From Spirosoma foliorum (GTDB taxonomy: Bacteria; Bacteroidota; Bacteroidia; Cytophagales; Spirosomataceae), in NCBI RefSeq assembly GCF_014117325.1, contig NZ_CP059732.1, positions 2,927,001 to 2,991,000 of the forward strand: a DNA stretch of 64,000 nucleotides. Direction: 5' to 3'. Both the position numbers and the translations under genes were made by a program. The notes below the pieces were generated by a model. The model was not told where the DNA came from. It saw only the letters and a program-made list of their open reading frames with translations, and did no database searches. Shown here piece after piece: positions 10,901-18,567 of this stretch; position 1 is the first letter of the stretch; each line of letters starts with the position of its first letter.

Positions 10901-11151
10901 TTACCCGAAACAGAGTTCATATACACCATACCTGGCACCCCGTTAATAGCCCGCTCGAGTGGCATGGCTACAGCCTTGGTAGCAACTTCGGCATTAGCTC
11001 CTGTGTACTTGGCCGTTACGGTTACGGAAGGTGGCACAATATCAGGAAACTGCGTTACCGGCAGTCCCATTAGTGCTAGAAAACCCAGCAACGTTATCAA
11101 CACCGAAATAACCGCCGATAAAAGTGGGCGTTTTATAAATAAATCGAACAT
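7963..11151 (-). CDS. RND efflux pump inner-membrane subunit (HAE1/AcrB-like)
   Basis: This is a proton-driven inner-membrane drug exporter of about 1062 residues. It opens with MFDLFIKRPLLSAVISVLIT, the usual HAE1 N-terminus, so ATG 11151 is chosen; an in-frame upstream ATG at 11202 would read through the hairpin arm. The two large periplasmic loops and twelve membrane segments are of AcrB length. In TM4 the proton-relay site reads VVDNAIVVVEAV, so only the first of the two AcrB aspartates (D407, D408) is conserved and the second is Asn. The TM10 lysine is kept (GLLGKNAILIVEF). It lies between the adaptor gene and the outer-membrane factor on the same strand. A 33-bp-arm hairpin sits in its 5' leader. 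Confidence 0.95.
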   Translation of the reverse strand: MFDLFIKRPLLSAVISVLITLLGFLALMGLPVTQFPDIVPPSVTVTAKYTGANAEVATKAVAMPLERAINGVPGMVYMNSVSGNDGSTLIQVFFNVGTDPDLAAMSVQNRVTTVLDELPEEVIKAGVSTEKEVNSMLLYLNIFSDDPSVDEKFIYNFADINVLAELKRIDGVGFADIMGSREYSMRIWLKPDRMASYGVSPDEIINAIREQNVEAAPGKAGESADRAPQMLQYVLRYSGKFFDPKQYENLVLRAEGNGSILRLKDVAEIEFGSLDYDVLSKTDGRPSASIMLKQRPGSNASDVINNVKTRMAELKKTNFPSGMTYNFAYDVSRFLDASIHEVIRTLIEAFILVFLVVFLFLQDWRSTLICALAVPVALVGAFAFMSMIGFSINLLTLFALVLAIGIVVDNAIVVVEAVHAKMSEDHLPPREATFAAMKEISGALVAITLVMSAVFVPVAFMSGPVGIFYRQFSLTLAVAIVISGVNAVTLTPALCALLLRPAHDHQATGILSRFFAWFNRGFDALTGRYQRVLKRVASRTVITLGMLALFAGGTWGIASLLPSGFIPTEDQGMIYVSVTTPVGATLKRTEDVLDKIQQVASTMEAVENVSTLAGFSLMTDGVGASYGMGMINLKNWDERKQSLDEVIAALEAKTKGVQDASIQFFPPPTVPGFGNSSGFELRLLDRTGSGDLQKTKKVVDAFIAALKKRPEIGNAFTSFDPSFPQYLLQVDQDKAAQKGVSIDNAMSTLQTLMGSYYASNFIRFGQMYKVMVQASPEYRAKPEDILNLRVKNKAGEMVPYSNFIRLERVYGPEQITRYNMYMSAMINGDPASGYSSGDALRTVQEVADKELPKGYSFAWSGMSREEVLSGDQAIMIFLLCLVFVYLLLVAQYESLFLPLPVLLSLPAGLLGSFLCLQLAGLQNNIYAQVSLVMLIGLLGKNAILIVEFANQRQQEGLPIVKAAIEGAVTRLRPILMTSLAFIAGLIPLCIASGAGALGNRSIGTAAAGGMFIGTVFGLVLVPGLYVLFAKLAQRFGPKQTPNDNVKSVSTKTNTNGAVLQES

Positions 11152-11167
11152 GAGGAAAAGAATTACG

Positions 11168-11246
11168 GTATTTGGTTTTAGGTATACGGTGAGCTGACGC
11201 ATGATTTATTGGCGCGTCAGCCCACCGTATACCTAAAACCAAATAC
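11168..11246. repeat. Long intergenic hairpin, heptad family A (copy 1)
   Basis: Arms 11168-11200 and 11214-11246 match at 32 of 33 positions around a 13-nt loop. The outer arm is made of 7-nt words GTATTTG, GTTTTAG, GTATACG. The inner part carries the family core AGCTGACGCATGA / GCGTCAGCCCACC shared with copies at 56.1, 58.7 and 61.9 kb. It separates the adaptor and pump genes of the efflux operon, so it would sit in the polycistronic mRNA 17 nt before the pump start. Confidence 0.93.
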
Positions 11247-11258
11247 CCAAAATCGTCT

Positions 11259-12401
11259 TTACTGTTGAGCAAGCGTGTTTTGAGTGGATAGGCTATCCGT
11301 CGAAACGACTTCGGGAATGATCTGATCGCCATCCCGAACATTTTGAATACCTTCATATACTACCCGATCGCCGGGTTGCAGCCCTGACCGAACGATGTAG
11401 TTCTGACCAACACGCGCCTGAGGGACGAAACTCCGTGATTTCACCTTATTCGCCTTGTCGACTACGTATACATAGTTTTTGTCCTGTACCTCAAACACCG
11501 CTTTTTGAGGAACCAGCAAGGCATCGCTTACCACATTTGGCAACCGAATTTTACCCGACGAACCGTGTTTCAGCATTTTTTGAGGATTTGGAAACCGCGC
11601 CCGGAAGGCAATAGTGCCAGACTCTTCTTCAAAGACGCTTTCCATCGTTTCGATCCGACCCTTTTGGGGATACGGTGTTTCGTCGGCCAGCATCATCTCG
11701 ACCTCCTGCCCATTTTTACCGATGAGGTCCCGATGTTTTTTCAAAAAACCGAGATACTCCTTCTCCGAAACATCGAAATAGGCGAATACTTCATGGATGT
11801 CAGAAACCTCTGTCAGCAAGGCTCCTTCTTCGATCAAACTGCCCATTTTGAAGGGAATGCGATTGATAACGCCATCGAAGGGGGCTCGTATGTTGGCGTG
11901 AGCCAGTCGAAGCGAAGCTGTTGACTGCGCTGACTGCGCTTCTTCAATCTGAGCACGGGCCGCATCGAGTTTAGCCTTGGCTAATTCCAGTTCGGAGGGG
12001 GAAACAATCTTTTTATCGACTAGTAACTTTACCCGATCAACTTCAACTTCTGCCGTTTTCGCCCCGGCCAGCGCACTTCTCAAGCTAGCCCGAGCTTTAT
12101 CGAGTCCGACTTTATATTCAGCGGCATTCAGGCTAAACAGCAGTTGTCCCTGTTTAACCGTCTGACCTTCATCAACATATATTTTTTCCAGAAAGCCGGA
12201 TACCCGAGCGCGGATTTCCACGTTTCGAACGGCTTCTAGTGTAGTTACGTAATCGCGTTGGAGTGTAGTTGTCTGGCGGGCTAATTGAACGACGGGCAAG
12301 GTCAGCTTTTCGGGCTCCTCTGTTTTAGTACCATGCGCAGAACAGCCAGCAACAAGGGCGCCGATCAGCAGGACTTTCGTCCATCTTACCAAATTTTCCA
12401 T
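11259..12401 (-). CDS. RND efflux periplasmic adaptor (membrane fusion protein)
   Basis: A periplasmic adaptor that links the HAE1 pump to the outer-membrane channel. The 380-residue product has a lipoprotein signal with lipobox VAGC (Cys20). The split lipoyl domain is visible on both sides of the hairpin (ARVSGFLEKIYVDEGQTVKQGQ, and later LAHANIRAPFDGVINRI). An alpha-helical hairpin lies between them, with beta-barrel and membrane-proximal domains after (YVVDKANKVKSRSFVPQARVG; LQPGDRVVYEG). It is the first of three genes in the efflux operon. No TetR-type repressor gene lies beside it; the nearest upstream gene is a small unknown protein on the same strand. Confidence 0.94.
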   Translation of the reverse strand: MENLVRWTKVLLIGALVAGCSAHGTKTEEPEKLTLPVVQLARQTTTLQRDYVTTLEAVRNVEIRARVSGFLEKIYVDEGQTVKQGQLLFSLNAAEYKVGLDKARASLRSALAGAKTAEVEVDRVKLLVDKKIVSPSELELAKAKLDAARAQIEEAQSAQSTASLRLAHANIRAPFDGVINRIPFKMGSLIEEGALLTEVSDIHEVFAYFDVSEKEYLGFLKKHRDLIGKNGQEVEMMLADETPYPQKGRIETMESVFEEESGTIAFRARFPNPQKMLKHGSSGKIRLPNVVSDALLVPQKAVFEVQDKNYVYVVDKANKVKSRSFVPQARVGQNYIVRSGLQPGDRVVYEGIQNVRDGDQIIPEVVSTDSLSTQNTLAQQ

Positions 12402-12552
12402 AATTGAATCGAGTATACGGAATCCCTAACCAGACGATATGGGCATACCTATCCGGCTAAGCGGTTTCCAGAAAATGAATAATGAATTCGTATAGCAACA
12501 GCTCACCAATCCTAAGTGAGCCAAACAGCAAACCAGAGACTAACTCCCTGAT

Positions 12553-12957
12553 TTAAACTACTAGTTGTGGGGGCGGAGCCACAATTTCCTGTATATGGGT
12601 AGGAATAGACGTAAGCCGAAAAGGAACATCCTCCGTCAATAGGTATTGAACGGAAGAAACAATGGGAGTAAAAACAAATAGTGGAATGAAATCGTAATCG
12701 AGTTCAAGTACGGTCAGTTCCGATTCATCATCGGAGTCGTCATGTTCGGGAACCGCATCGTACAATCCGAAACATTCTTCCAGCAGAAACTCACCAATAC
12801 TTTCAATTTTATTCACCGACAAATCTTCATGATAGGCAACGGCTCGACTCGTCAGCTTTTCCGTATTCCGGACACCAATGCTCAGATTGATAACGTTCAA
12901 CGCCATCAATAAACCAAGCAGCCGATAAATCAAAAAATTATAATATTGCCGTTTCAT
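12553..12957 (-). CDS. Small single-TM hypothetical protein upstream of the efflux operon
   Basis: The gene is not recognised as a named family. The 134-residue product has an N-terminal hydrophobic helix (FLIYRLLGLLMALNVINLSIGV, residues 8-29) that could be an uncleaved anchor or a signal peptide. An acidic stretch (EHDDSDDESELTVLELDYD) and a Pro-rich C-terminus (IVAPPPQLVV) follow. Similar short proteins with an ESI.E.LLEE...D.PE.DD pattern accompany transport genes in Bacteroidota, but I know no function. It ends 151 bp upstream of the adaptor gene on the same strand. A periplasmic accessory or sensor of the RND system is a guess from position only. Confidence 0.6.
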   Translation of the reverse strand: MKRQYYNFLIYRLLGLLMALNVINLSIGVRNTEKLTSRAVAYHEDLSVNKIESIGEFLLEECFGLYDAVPEHDDSDDESELTVLELDYDFIPLFVFTPIVSSVQYLLTEDVPFRLTSIPTHIQEIVAPPPQLVV

Positions 12958-13091
12958 ATCGTTCGGAAATCAAATATAGTCCGAAAGCAATATAAACTCA
13001 ACTGATTACTTATCAGTTAGTTATAAAACTTAGATAAAGCTAATTGATTCAAAGATAGATTAAATTTTAATTAAAATTTTCTAATCTACGC

Positions 13092-13628
13092 ATGCATTTC
13101 CTACCTATAACGGAGCCTCACCCCTATCTAAATACGATCCAAACCTGGTATGAAGACTCATTTCCGGTGGATGAACGGCGTGATTTTGCTGATTTGGTAA
13201 CACTCCTCCCCTGCCCGGATATGCATCTTTGTGCGTTGCTGGATACCCCTCATCAGCTGGTAGGCTTTATCATTTATTGGCAGTGGTCAGACATTCTTTT
13301 TGTGGAACACTTTGCCATTGACCCAACAAAACGCGGGCAACAATTTGGGCAGCAGGCGCTGGAGCAATTAGTGCGTATGGCTTATACGTATCTGATTTTG
13401 GAAGTCGAACGACCAGAAGACGAGTTGAGCCAACGGCGAGTACGGTTTTACGAACGACAGGGCTTTACGCTAAATCTGTTTGATTACTTCCAACCACCTT
13501 ATCAACTGGGAAATACTCCCATCCCCATGCGATTGATGTCGACTCCGGCCATTACGAATCATGAAGATTTTGAGCGATTCAGTCAATTGATAAAAACACA
13601 GGTCTATGAACGTTTTTACAGGCGCTGA
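13092..13628 (+). CDS. GNAT-family N-acetyltransferase
   Basis: The 178-residue protein has the GNAT core: strand VGFIIYWQWSDILFVEHFAID, then the acetyl-CoA pyrophosphate loop in the form KRGQQFGQQALEQL (residues about 80-93, a variant of R/QxxGxG/A), and the late motif RVRFYERQGFTLN. The acceptor substrate is unknown. ATG 13092 is the only reasonable start. The gene stands alone between a divergent small protein and the S41 peptidase gene, with a 19-bp-arm hairpin 69 bp downstream. Confidence 0.85.
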   Translation: MHFLPITEPHPYLNTIQTWYEDSFPVDERRDFADLVTLLPCPDMHLCALLDTPHQLVGFIIYWQWSDILFVEHFAIDPTKRGQQFGQQALEQLVRMAYTYLILEVERPEDELSQRRVRFYERQGFTLNLFDYFQPPYQLGNTPIPMRLMSTPAITNHEDFERFSQLIKTQVYERFYRR

Positions 13629-13697
13629 CTAGCTAGAAAGGTTACCAACAATATGGCTATAATTAGTCTTGATTCTACAATAAGGAGACTAATCTAT

Positions 13698-13765
13698 TAA
13701 GCAATCACGCAGAATTAGCTTTAGTCATTATCTTTCGGTTATGTACAATTCTGCGTGATTGCTTA
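13698..13765. repeat. Intergenic hairpin, 19-bp perfect arms
   Basis: Arms 13698-13716 and 13747-13765 are perfect reverse complements (TAAGCAATCACGCAGAATT and its complement) with a 30-nt loop. It lies between the acetyltransferase and the S41 peptidase, both on the plus strand. No U-tract follows. The sequence does not match the other hairpin families in the window. Confidence 0.9.
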
Positions 13766-13828
13766 TATAAAATTATAGGTATAGTCTAGCTACCCGCTGC
13801 TTTTGTCTCCTAACCTGCTTTCCAATCG

Positions 13829-14806
13829 ATGACTAAGTTTAAATCATCTGCCCCACTCAAGATTTTACTACTTTGTCTGATCAGTGTGGTCAGTTGTCAT
13901 CAAGAGAAAGGACCAACGGTAACCTCTGCTACTGCTCAAAGCTACCTGGACGAAGTGGTTGGGTTAATGAAGGCTAATTCAATCAATCGAAAAACGATTG
14001 ACTGGACAGTGTTCAAAGCGAAAGTAGATGCTCAGGCTCAAGGTGCACAGACTATAGCGGATACGTATCCAGCGATTCAGCTAGGCTTGACGCTACTTGG
14101 TGACAATCATAGTATGTACTACCCGACTACAGGAACAGTCATTTATGGTACTAAAACAGTAGCCTGTACAGATGCCAATATCGTAACGGGAACAATATAC
14201 AAAGGGGTAGGCTATGTCAAAGTTAGCAGTTTTGACGGGGGAGGTAGTGATGCCAGCAAGTTCGCCCAATCGATCCAAGGTGCCATCAAAGCAGCCGATA
14301 ATGACTCCCTTAAAGGGTGGATTGTTGATCTCAGAGGTAATTTAGGGGGTAACATGTGGCCGATGATTGCTGGTGTAGGCCCCCTCTTAGGTGAGGGCAT
14401 TTGCGGTTATTTTCTTGACCCGGATGGTAATGCTTCGGCTTGGTCCTATCAAAAAGGTAGTGCCTTACTGAATCAGGCTGAATTAACTAAAGTGGAGTCG
14501 GCTTACACGATTCGAAAAGCAAATTCTAAAGTGGCTGTATTGACCGATCAAGCTACCGCCAGTTCGGGTGAGGCAGTAGCAATAGCTTTCAAGGGGCGAC
14601 CCAATACCCGTAGTTTTGGTAAAGCCACGTGTGGTCTATCAACTGCCAATGTAACCAATAGGTTGAGTGATGGTGCACTCTTAAATTTGACCCAGTCTAC
14701 GATGGCCAACCGGTCTAAACAAGCTTACGGCTCCTCCATTCCGGTCGATGAAGTAATAGCTGCTGAAAAGGTAGTCGCCGAAGCAACAAGCTGGCTACTT
14801 CAATAA
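13829..14806 (+). CDS. S41-family peptidase, lipoprotein
   Basis: A C-terminal-processing-type serine peptidase of the cell envelope. The 325-residue protein starts with a lipoprotein signal (lipobox VVSC, Cys23). The TSPc catalytic domain follows: GVGYVKVSSFDGG, then WIVDLRGNLGG (residues 164-174), the nucleophile motif TASSGEAVA (243-251) and the candidate general-base Lys in SFGKAT (K265). No PDZ domain is evident, which is shorter than classical CtpA and resembles the RB-binding-like or DUF-type S41 proteins of Bacteroidota. Intergenic distance and composition suggest a monocistronic gene. Confidence 0.85.
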   Translation: MTKFKSSAPLKILLLCLISVVSCHQEKGPTVTSATAQSYLDEVVGLMKANSINRKTIDWTVFKAKVDAQAQGAQTIADTYPAIQLGLTLLGDNHSMYYPTTGTVIYGTKTVACTDANIVTGTIYKGVGYVKVSSFDGGGSDASKFAQSIQGAIKAADNDSLKGWIVDLRGNLGGNMWPMIAGVGPLLGEGICGYFLDPDGNASAWSYQKGSALLNQAELTKVESAYTIRKANSKVAVLTDQATASSGEAVAIAFKGRPNTRSFGKATCGLSTANVTNRLSDGALLNLTQSTMANRSKQAYGSSIPVDEVIAAEKVVAEATSWLLQ

Positions 14807-15201
14807 AGATGCTGTTAGTTCTAAAAAATTAGTGATCTACTATCTTCTATAGAATAACTCACCTTAAACTTCCTATAGTCAACTAATACAAGCGTCCAAC
14901 TCAAAAGCAGCAAAGTGATTATCAATTTCATGTAAAAGGAATTTTATAATCTAACGACAACGAAATAGTAGTCAAAGTACGAAACTTCAGGATTAATGAT
15001 CTTGAGTTTTTAAACTCCTACAACACTCCTATCTGAGACGATAGAATCTTCATGCATCTGCTTCAAGAAATGAGGGTTTAGTGAATCAACATCATCATAC
15101 CATAAGCAAACCCCTTCTTCCGCTTAAAAAGGCGTTGGCTTCAATCAAGTTAAGAAGAGTTGATTCCAGTCGGTATCGTTCGATCGAAGAGTTAACAAAG
15201 A
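14807..15201. other. Gene-poor interval, possible relic sequence
   Basis: No convincing gene lies in these 395 bp. Two short minus-strand open stretches look protein-like but have no recognisable family. One is a 36-residue ORF at 14821-14931 with a hydrophobic start (MKLIITLLLLSWTLVLV). The other is a start-less frame at 15010-15123 containing DDVDSLNPHFLKQMHEDS. They may be decayed remains of one gene. Confidence 0.4.
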
Positions 15202-16275
15202 TCAACGAATGGTAATCGCTACGCGACGATTTTTACTCCGTTCGCTTTCCGTCGTGTTGTCGCCAAGGGGCTGTTTATTGCCAAGCCCCTCCGTAGTGAT
15301 TCGCTCATCAGCTATGCCCCGACGGGTTAGGTAGGCAGCCACTACCCTCGCCCGATGCTCGGATAACGCCAGATTCAGCCTGGGATCACCGACATTGTCT
15401 GTGTGGCCAGCAATATGGATGTGCCACTGTGGATTGGCGTGCATCGATTGAACCAATTTGTCCAGCTCAGCCGATGCTTCGGGCAGCAATACATAGCTGC
15501 TCTGCTCAAACTGCACCGTTGGTAAAATCAAGGTAACGCCGGCCGTGATCGCCGGTGGCGGTTCCGCATCCGGTCGTGCGATGGGTGTAGACACAGCGGC
15601 TAACGTATCCGTAGCCGTTATTATTTTCGGGAGTACTGGCGCCAGGATCGGTTTTGGTTTGGCGGATTTTAGTTTTTTAGGTTGTGCTGGTTTGGGGGGC
15701 GTTGCAACAACGGTTGATAGCTTGGTAACAGCTGGGCTAATCGGTTTAGGAACTAGTGGAGCTTTCTCAAAAAAATACTGGGCAGTGATTGGTTCCCCGC
15801 TTTCGGCAAACGGATTCAAAGCGGAGTTGGCGGTTGGTGGTGGCTTCCAGTAAAGCTCGATTTCGCCCCACTCAATGGCATTAAAATAATCAACCCGGAG
15901 ATCGTAATAATGCCCTGCTTCCAGTACGATGGTACCACTATAATGTTTATACGAGTTCAGTTGCCAGGAATCCAGCACTTTTTTGCTGCTTACCCAAACC
16001 CGAATCCCGTCATTCACTTTGGCAAAAAACAGATACTCCCCTGTTGCAGGAGCCAGCAGTTTGCCTGTCCAGCGAATCGAATAATAGGAGCGGGAAAGAC
16101 CCTTTCCCGGACTACGTCTGTCCCAGTTGAAACTGATGGCCGGATCAATTCGGGAGAAAGCTTTCTGCTCAAAATTCGTTCCGATATAGTAATCACCTCT
16201 CAATCCTGACTGAGCCCATGCCTGTTGTGCCAGCAGGCTAAGCAGCATATACCCATGAATTAGGAGTGGTTTCAT
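15202..16275 (-). CDS. PA14-domain and OmpA-like peptidoglycan-binding protein
   Basis: The 357-residue protein has a signal peptide (cleavage near AWAQ, residues 19-22). A PA14/GLEYA-type carbohydrate-binding domain spans residues 25-145 (SIRWTGKLLAPATGEYLFFA; DGIRVWVSSKKVLDSW), then a Pro/Lys-rich linker. The C-terminal OmpA domain covers about 250-357, with HIHIAGHTDNVGDPRLN, LSEHRARVVAAYL and SERSKNRRVAITI. OmpA domains bind peptidoglycan diaminopimelate, so the protein probably ties a sugar-binding module to the cell wall in the periplasm. It is transcribed toward the S41 gene and stands apart from neighbours by at least 116 bp. Confidence 0.88.
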   Translation of the reverse strand: MKPLLIHGYMLLSLLAQQAWAQSGLRGDYYIGTNFEQKAFSRIDPAISFNWDRRSPGKGLSRSYYSIRWTGKLLAPATGEYLFFAKVNDGIRVWVSSKKVLDSWQLNSYKHYSGTIVLEAGHYYDLRVDYFNAIEWGEIELYWKPPPTANSALNPFAESGEPITAQYFFEKAPLVPKPISPAVTKLSTVVATPPKPAQPKKLKSAKPKPILAPVLPKIITATDTLAAVSTPIARPDAEPPPAITAGVTLILPTVQFEQSSYVLLPEASAELDKLVQSMHANPQWHIHIAGHTDNVGDPRLNLALSEHRARVVAAYLTRRGIADERITTEGLGNKQPLGDNTTESERSKNRRVAITIR

Positions 16276-16391
16276 AAACAGATTTCTATAGCAATCGTAT
16301 CTGTGACCAGAACGTAGCGTACACTAAGTTTCAAGTTGCATTTCCGGACTCGTGATCATTTCAGACACCCTACCGAGCCGGTTTAGACCGA

Positions 16392-18490
16392 TTAAGGGGT
16401 TAGAGTAAGCCGTAGCGTTTCCTGCTTTTCCAGTTGCTGGAGGATAGCTGGCTTTTCGAGCAAAGCCTTCCGAAGTTTCTTCTCGGACATGCGTTTCCAG
16501 CTATCACCATTGTGCTTATGACCAGGCTGGCTGGCATTTCCATAGCTCAATGATACCTGCGCTCGCGGCTTTTCACCAAATTCAGTAATAGCAACATACG
16601 TATCGCCAGCAACAGCTCGATTGACTTGGGGTTGGCTCTGGTCCGGGACAAAATGAATGGTTCGGTAGATGCCGTATTGTTCGGAGCCACCATTGGCTGA
16701 GTAATCTTTTCCAGCTGGTCCGAATCGGTTTACGGCTCCCCAGGCAATATCCAGGCGACCGTATTTTTTAAGCACCTGATTGGCGGCATTACGCAGTAGG
16801 TCAACCGCTTTTTTAGTGTCTTTTAAGCCATCGGGTGTACTGACTGGACGCCCGGCATCCCAGCTAACGGCAACCATTCCCGGATTGAACTGATCAAACC
16901 AGGCCGTAAATAAAACAGCCCCCCGGCTATCCCCATTGGTCGTTTTGTCCCAGACTTTCAGCACCGAAGCCGCATTCTGGATTAAAGAATCAGGGTATTG
17001 CTCCGTGGCCGCCAGTAATTCATCCAAGAATCGATCAGCGGCTTCCAGGCCCGTGTTCAGTTTGTAACCCGCCAATTTTCGAAGCTAATCGACGCATCGT
17101 CCTTCACTAAATTAATTGACCGCTGAGGGCGGAGCCGTAAAGGAATCAGTGGCGACATATACGAGGGGAAGGACCCAGGATTTACTACACCAGGAAACGT
17201 GCAGCTCCAGGGGGCATCATTGGCATTCTGTACAAAACCTGATGCTGGGTTTAAAACGCGGGGTAGATCCTGATAGGGATGTGTTTTCGTCCAGATGTAT
17301 TTCGAGCTAGCCCCGTCGATAGCTCCCTGCCAGAAAGGCCAGTCGCCTTCACTACGGACAGGAACATTCCCATTAAACAGATAAAGAATGTTTCCGGCTT
17401 TATCGGCATAAATGATGTTAAACATGGGCAGCTGCATGCGCTGAACCGCCGTTTCAAACTCCGCCAGATTTTTCGCTTGCGCCATCGCATGATGCTGGGC
17501 AGCGATGCCTGGATTCGTTAGCCCAGCAAATCGGAAGGCATATGTTTTGCCGTCTTTGGTCTGCATTACCGGCCCATGTTGGCTGTAGCGGTAGGTAATT
17601 GACTGAGGTTTTAGTTGTCCATCGGGTTGGCGAACCTGGAGCGTAACGACTTTTGTCTCAAAGGCTTGCTTCGCACCGTCCAGCATATAACCATCATCCT
17701 GCAACGTGAGCGCGTACCGGTCTGCCGCATCAATGGTATTGACGGTATGTGTCCAACCTAGCCGCTCATTAAAGGCAATGTTGAGCACGGGCTGACCCAC
17801 TAAGGATGCTCCGTAGGCCATAAAACCAGGGCCGTTCAGATGGGCTTCAAAAAACAGAAAGAAGTTCTCCCAGGGCAGGTGCGGATTGGCCATCAGCATC
17901 GCTTTTTTCGAAGCTGACTTGGTGGGAGCAATCGCGTAGGCGTTTGAACCGGGCAGCATTACCCGCGCTGCTCCCGCTTCTGATCCGCCGATAAATTCCA
18001 GACAAATCACGCGAGTAATATGCGCCAGGACATCCTGGGGCGTTATGGGTAACACTTGTTTGAACTCGTTCCCGATAGCTTCGGGGTGCGCTTTGGCATA
18101 GGCATTTAACCCCCTGACGAAACTGTCCAGACAGGGTTTATAATCAGCTGGCTGTTGAGTATAATGTTTCTTCGCTTGTTCAGCGACACCAAATAAGGTC
18201 ACGATCTTATCCGAATCCAGAAAAGAAGGTCCCCAATATTCGGCAGCCCGCCCTCTGGCCTGACCGTAGAGCCGAAGCAGCAGGTTGGCGTGATTCTCCA
18301 TTTGGGCGTAGCCAAAGCCATAATACATGGCTTCTACCGTTTGCCCATATACGTGAGGCACGCCCGCCGTATCCCATAAAATCTCGACGGTCGAAGCGGC
18401 AGAATGGCCTGTCTTTACCGTCTTATACGTGGTCGGCTGAGCCGTAGCCATCAGGCTCATCAGCAAAAAGCAAACGATACTACAGTTCAT
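16392..18490 (-). pseudogene. Penicillin-acylase-family N-terminal-nucleophile hydrolase, frameshifted
   Basis: Two frames together make one acylase of about 699 residues. The upstream frame (18490 to 17057) has a signal peptide and the alpha subunit, then the autoprocessing site PGSNAYAI, whose Ser would be the beta-subunit N-terminal nucleophile (Ser182 from ATG 18490). It runs to ISFEN and stops at WRVTN. The downstream frame (from about 17075 to 16392) resumes at LAGYKLNTGLEAADRF. Adding one A to the A4 run on the minus strand (17076-17079) gives ISFEKLAGYKL, the expected family sequence, so one base has been lost. The 227-codon second frame has only a TTG start. The family includes aculeacin and acyl-homoserine-lactone acylases; the substrate is unknown. 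Whether this is a true mutation or a read error is open. Confidence 0.82.
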
Positions 18491-18567
18491 ATACAGGAAA
18501 GGGAATGGATACATAAGAAGCCGAAGGGAGGTTGATGATCAATACTCAACAATTGAAACAAACGGGA

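Noticed and set aside
11042..11356. 104-codon minus-strand frame crossing the family A hairpin
   Set aside because: It overlaps the adaptor 3' end and pump 5' end, both well supported in other frames, and reads through the repeat arms.
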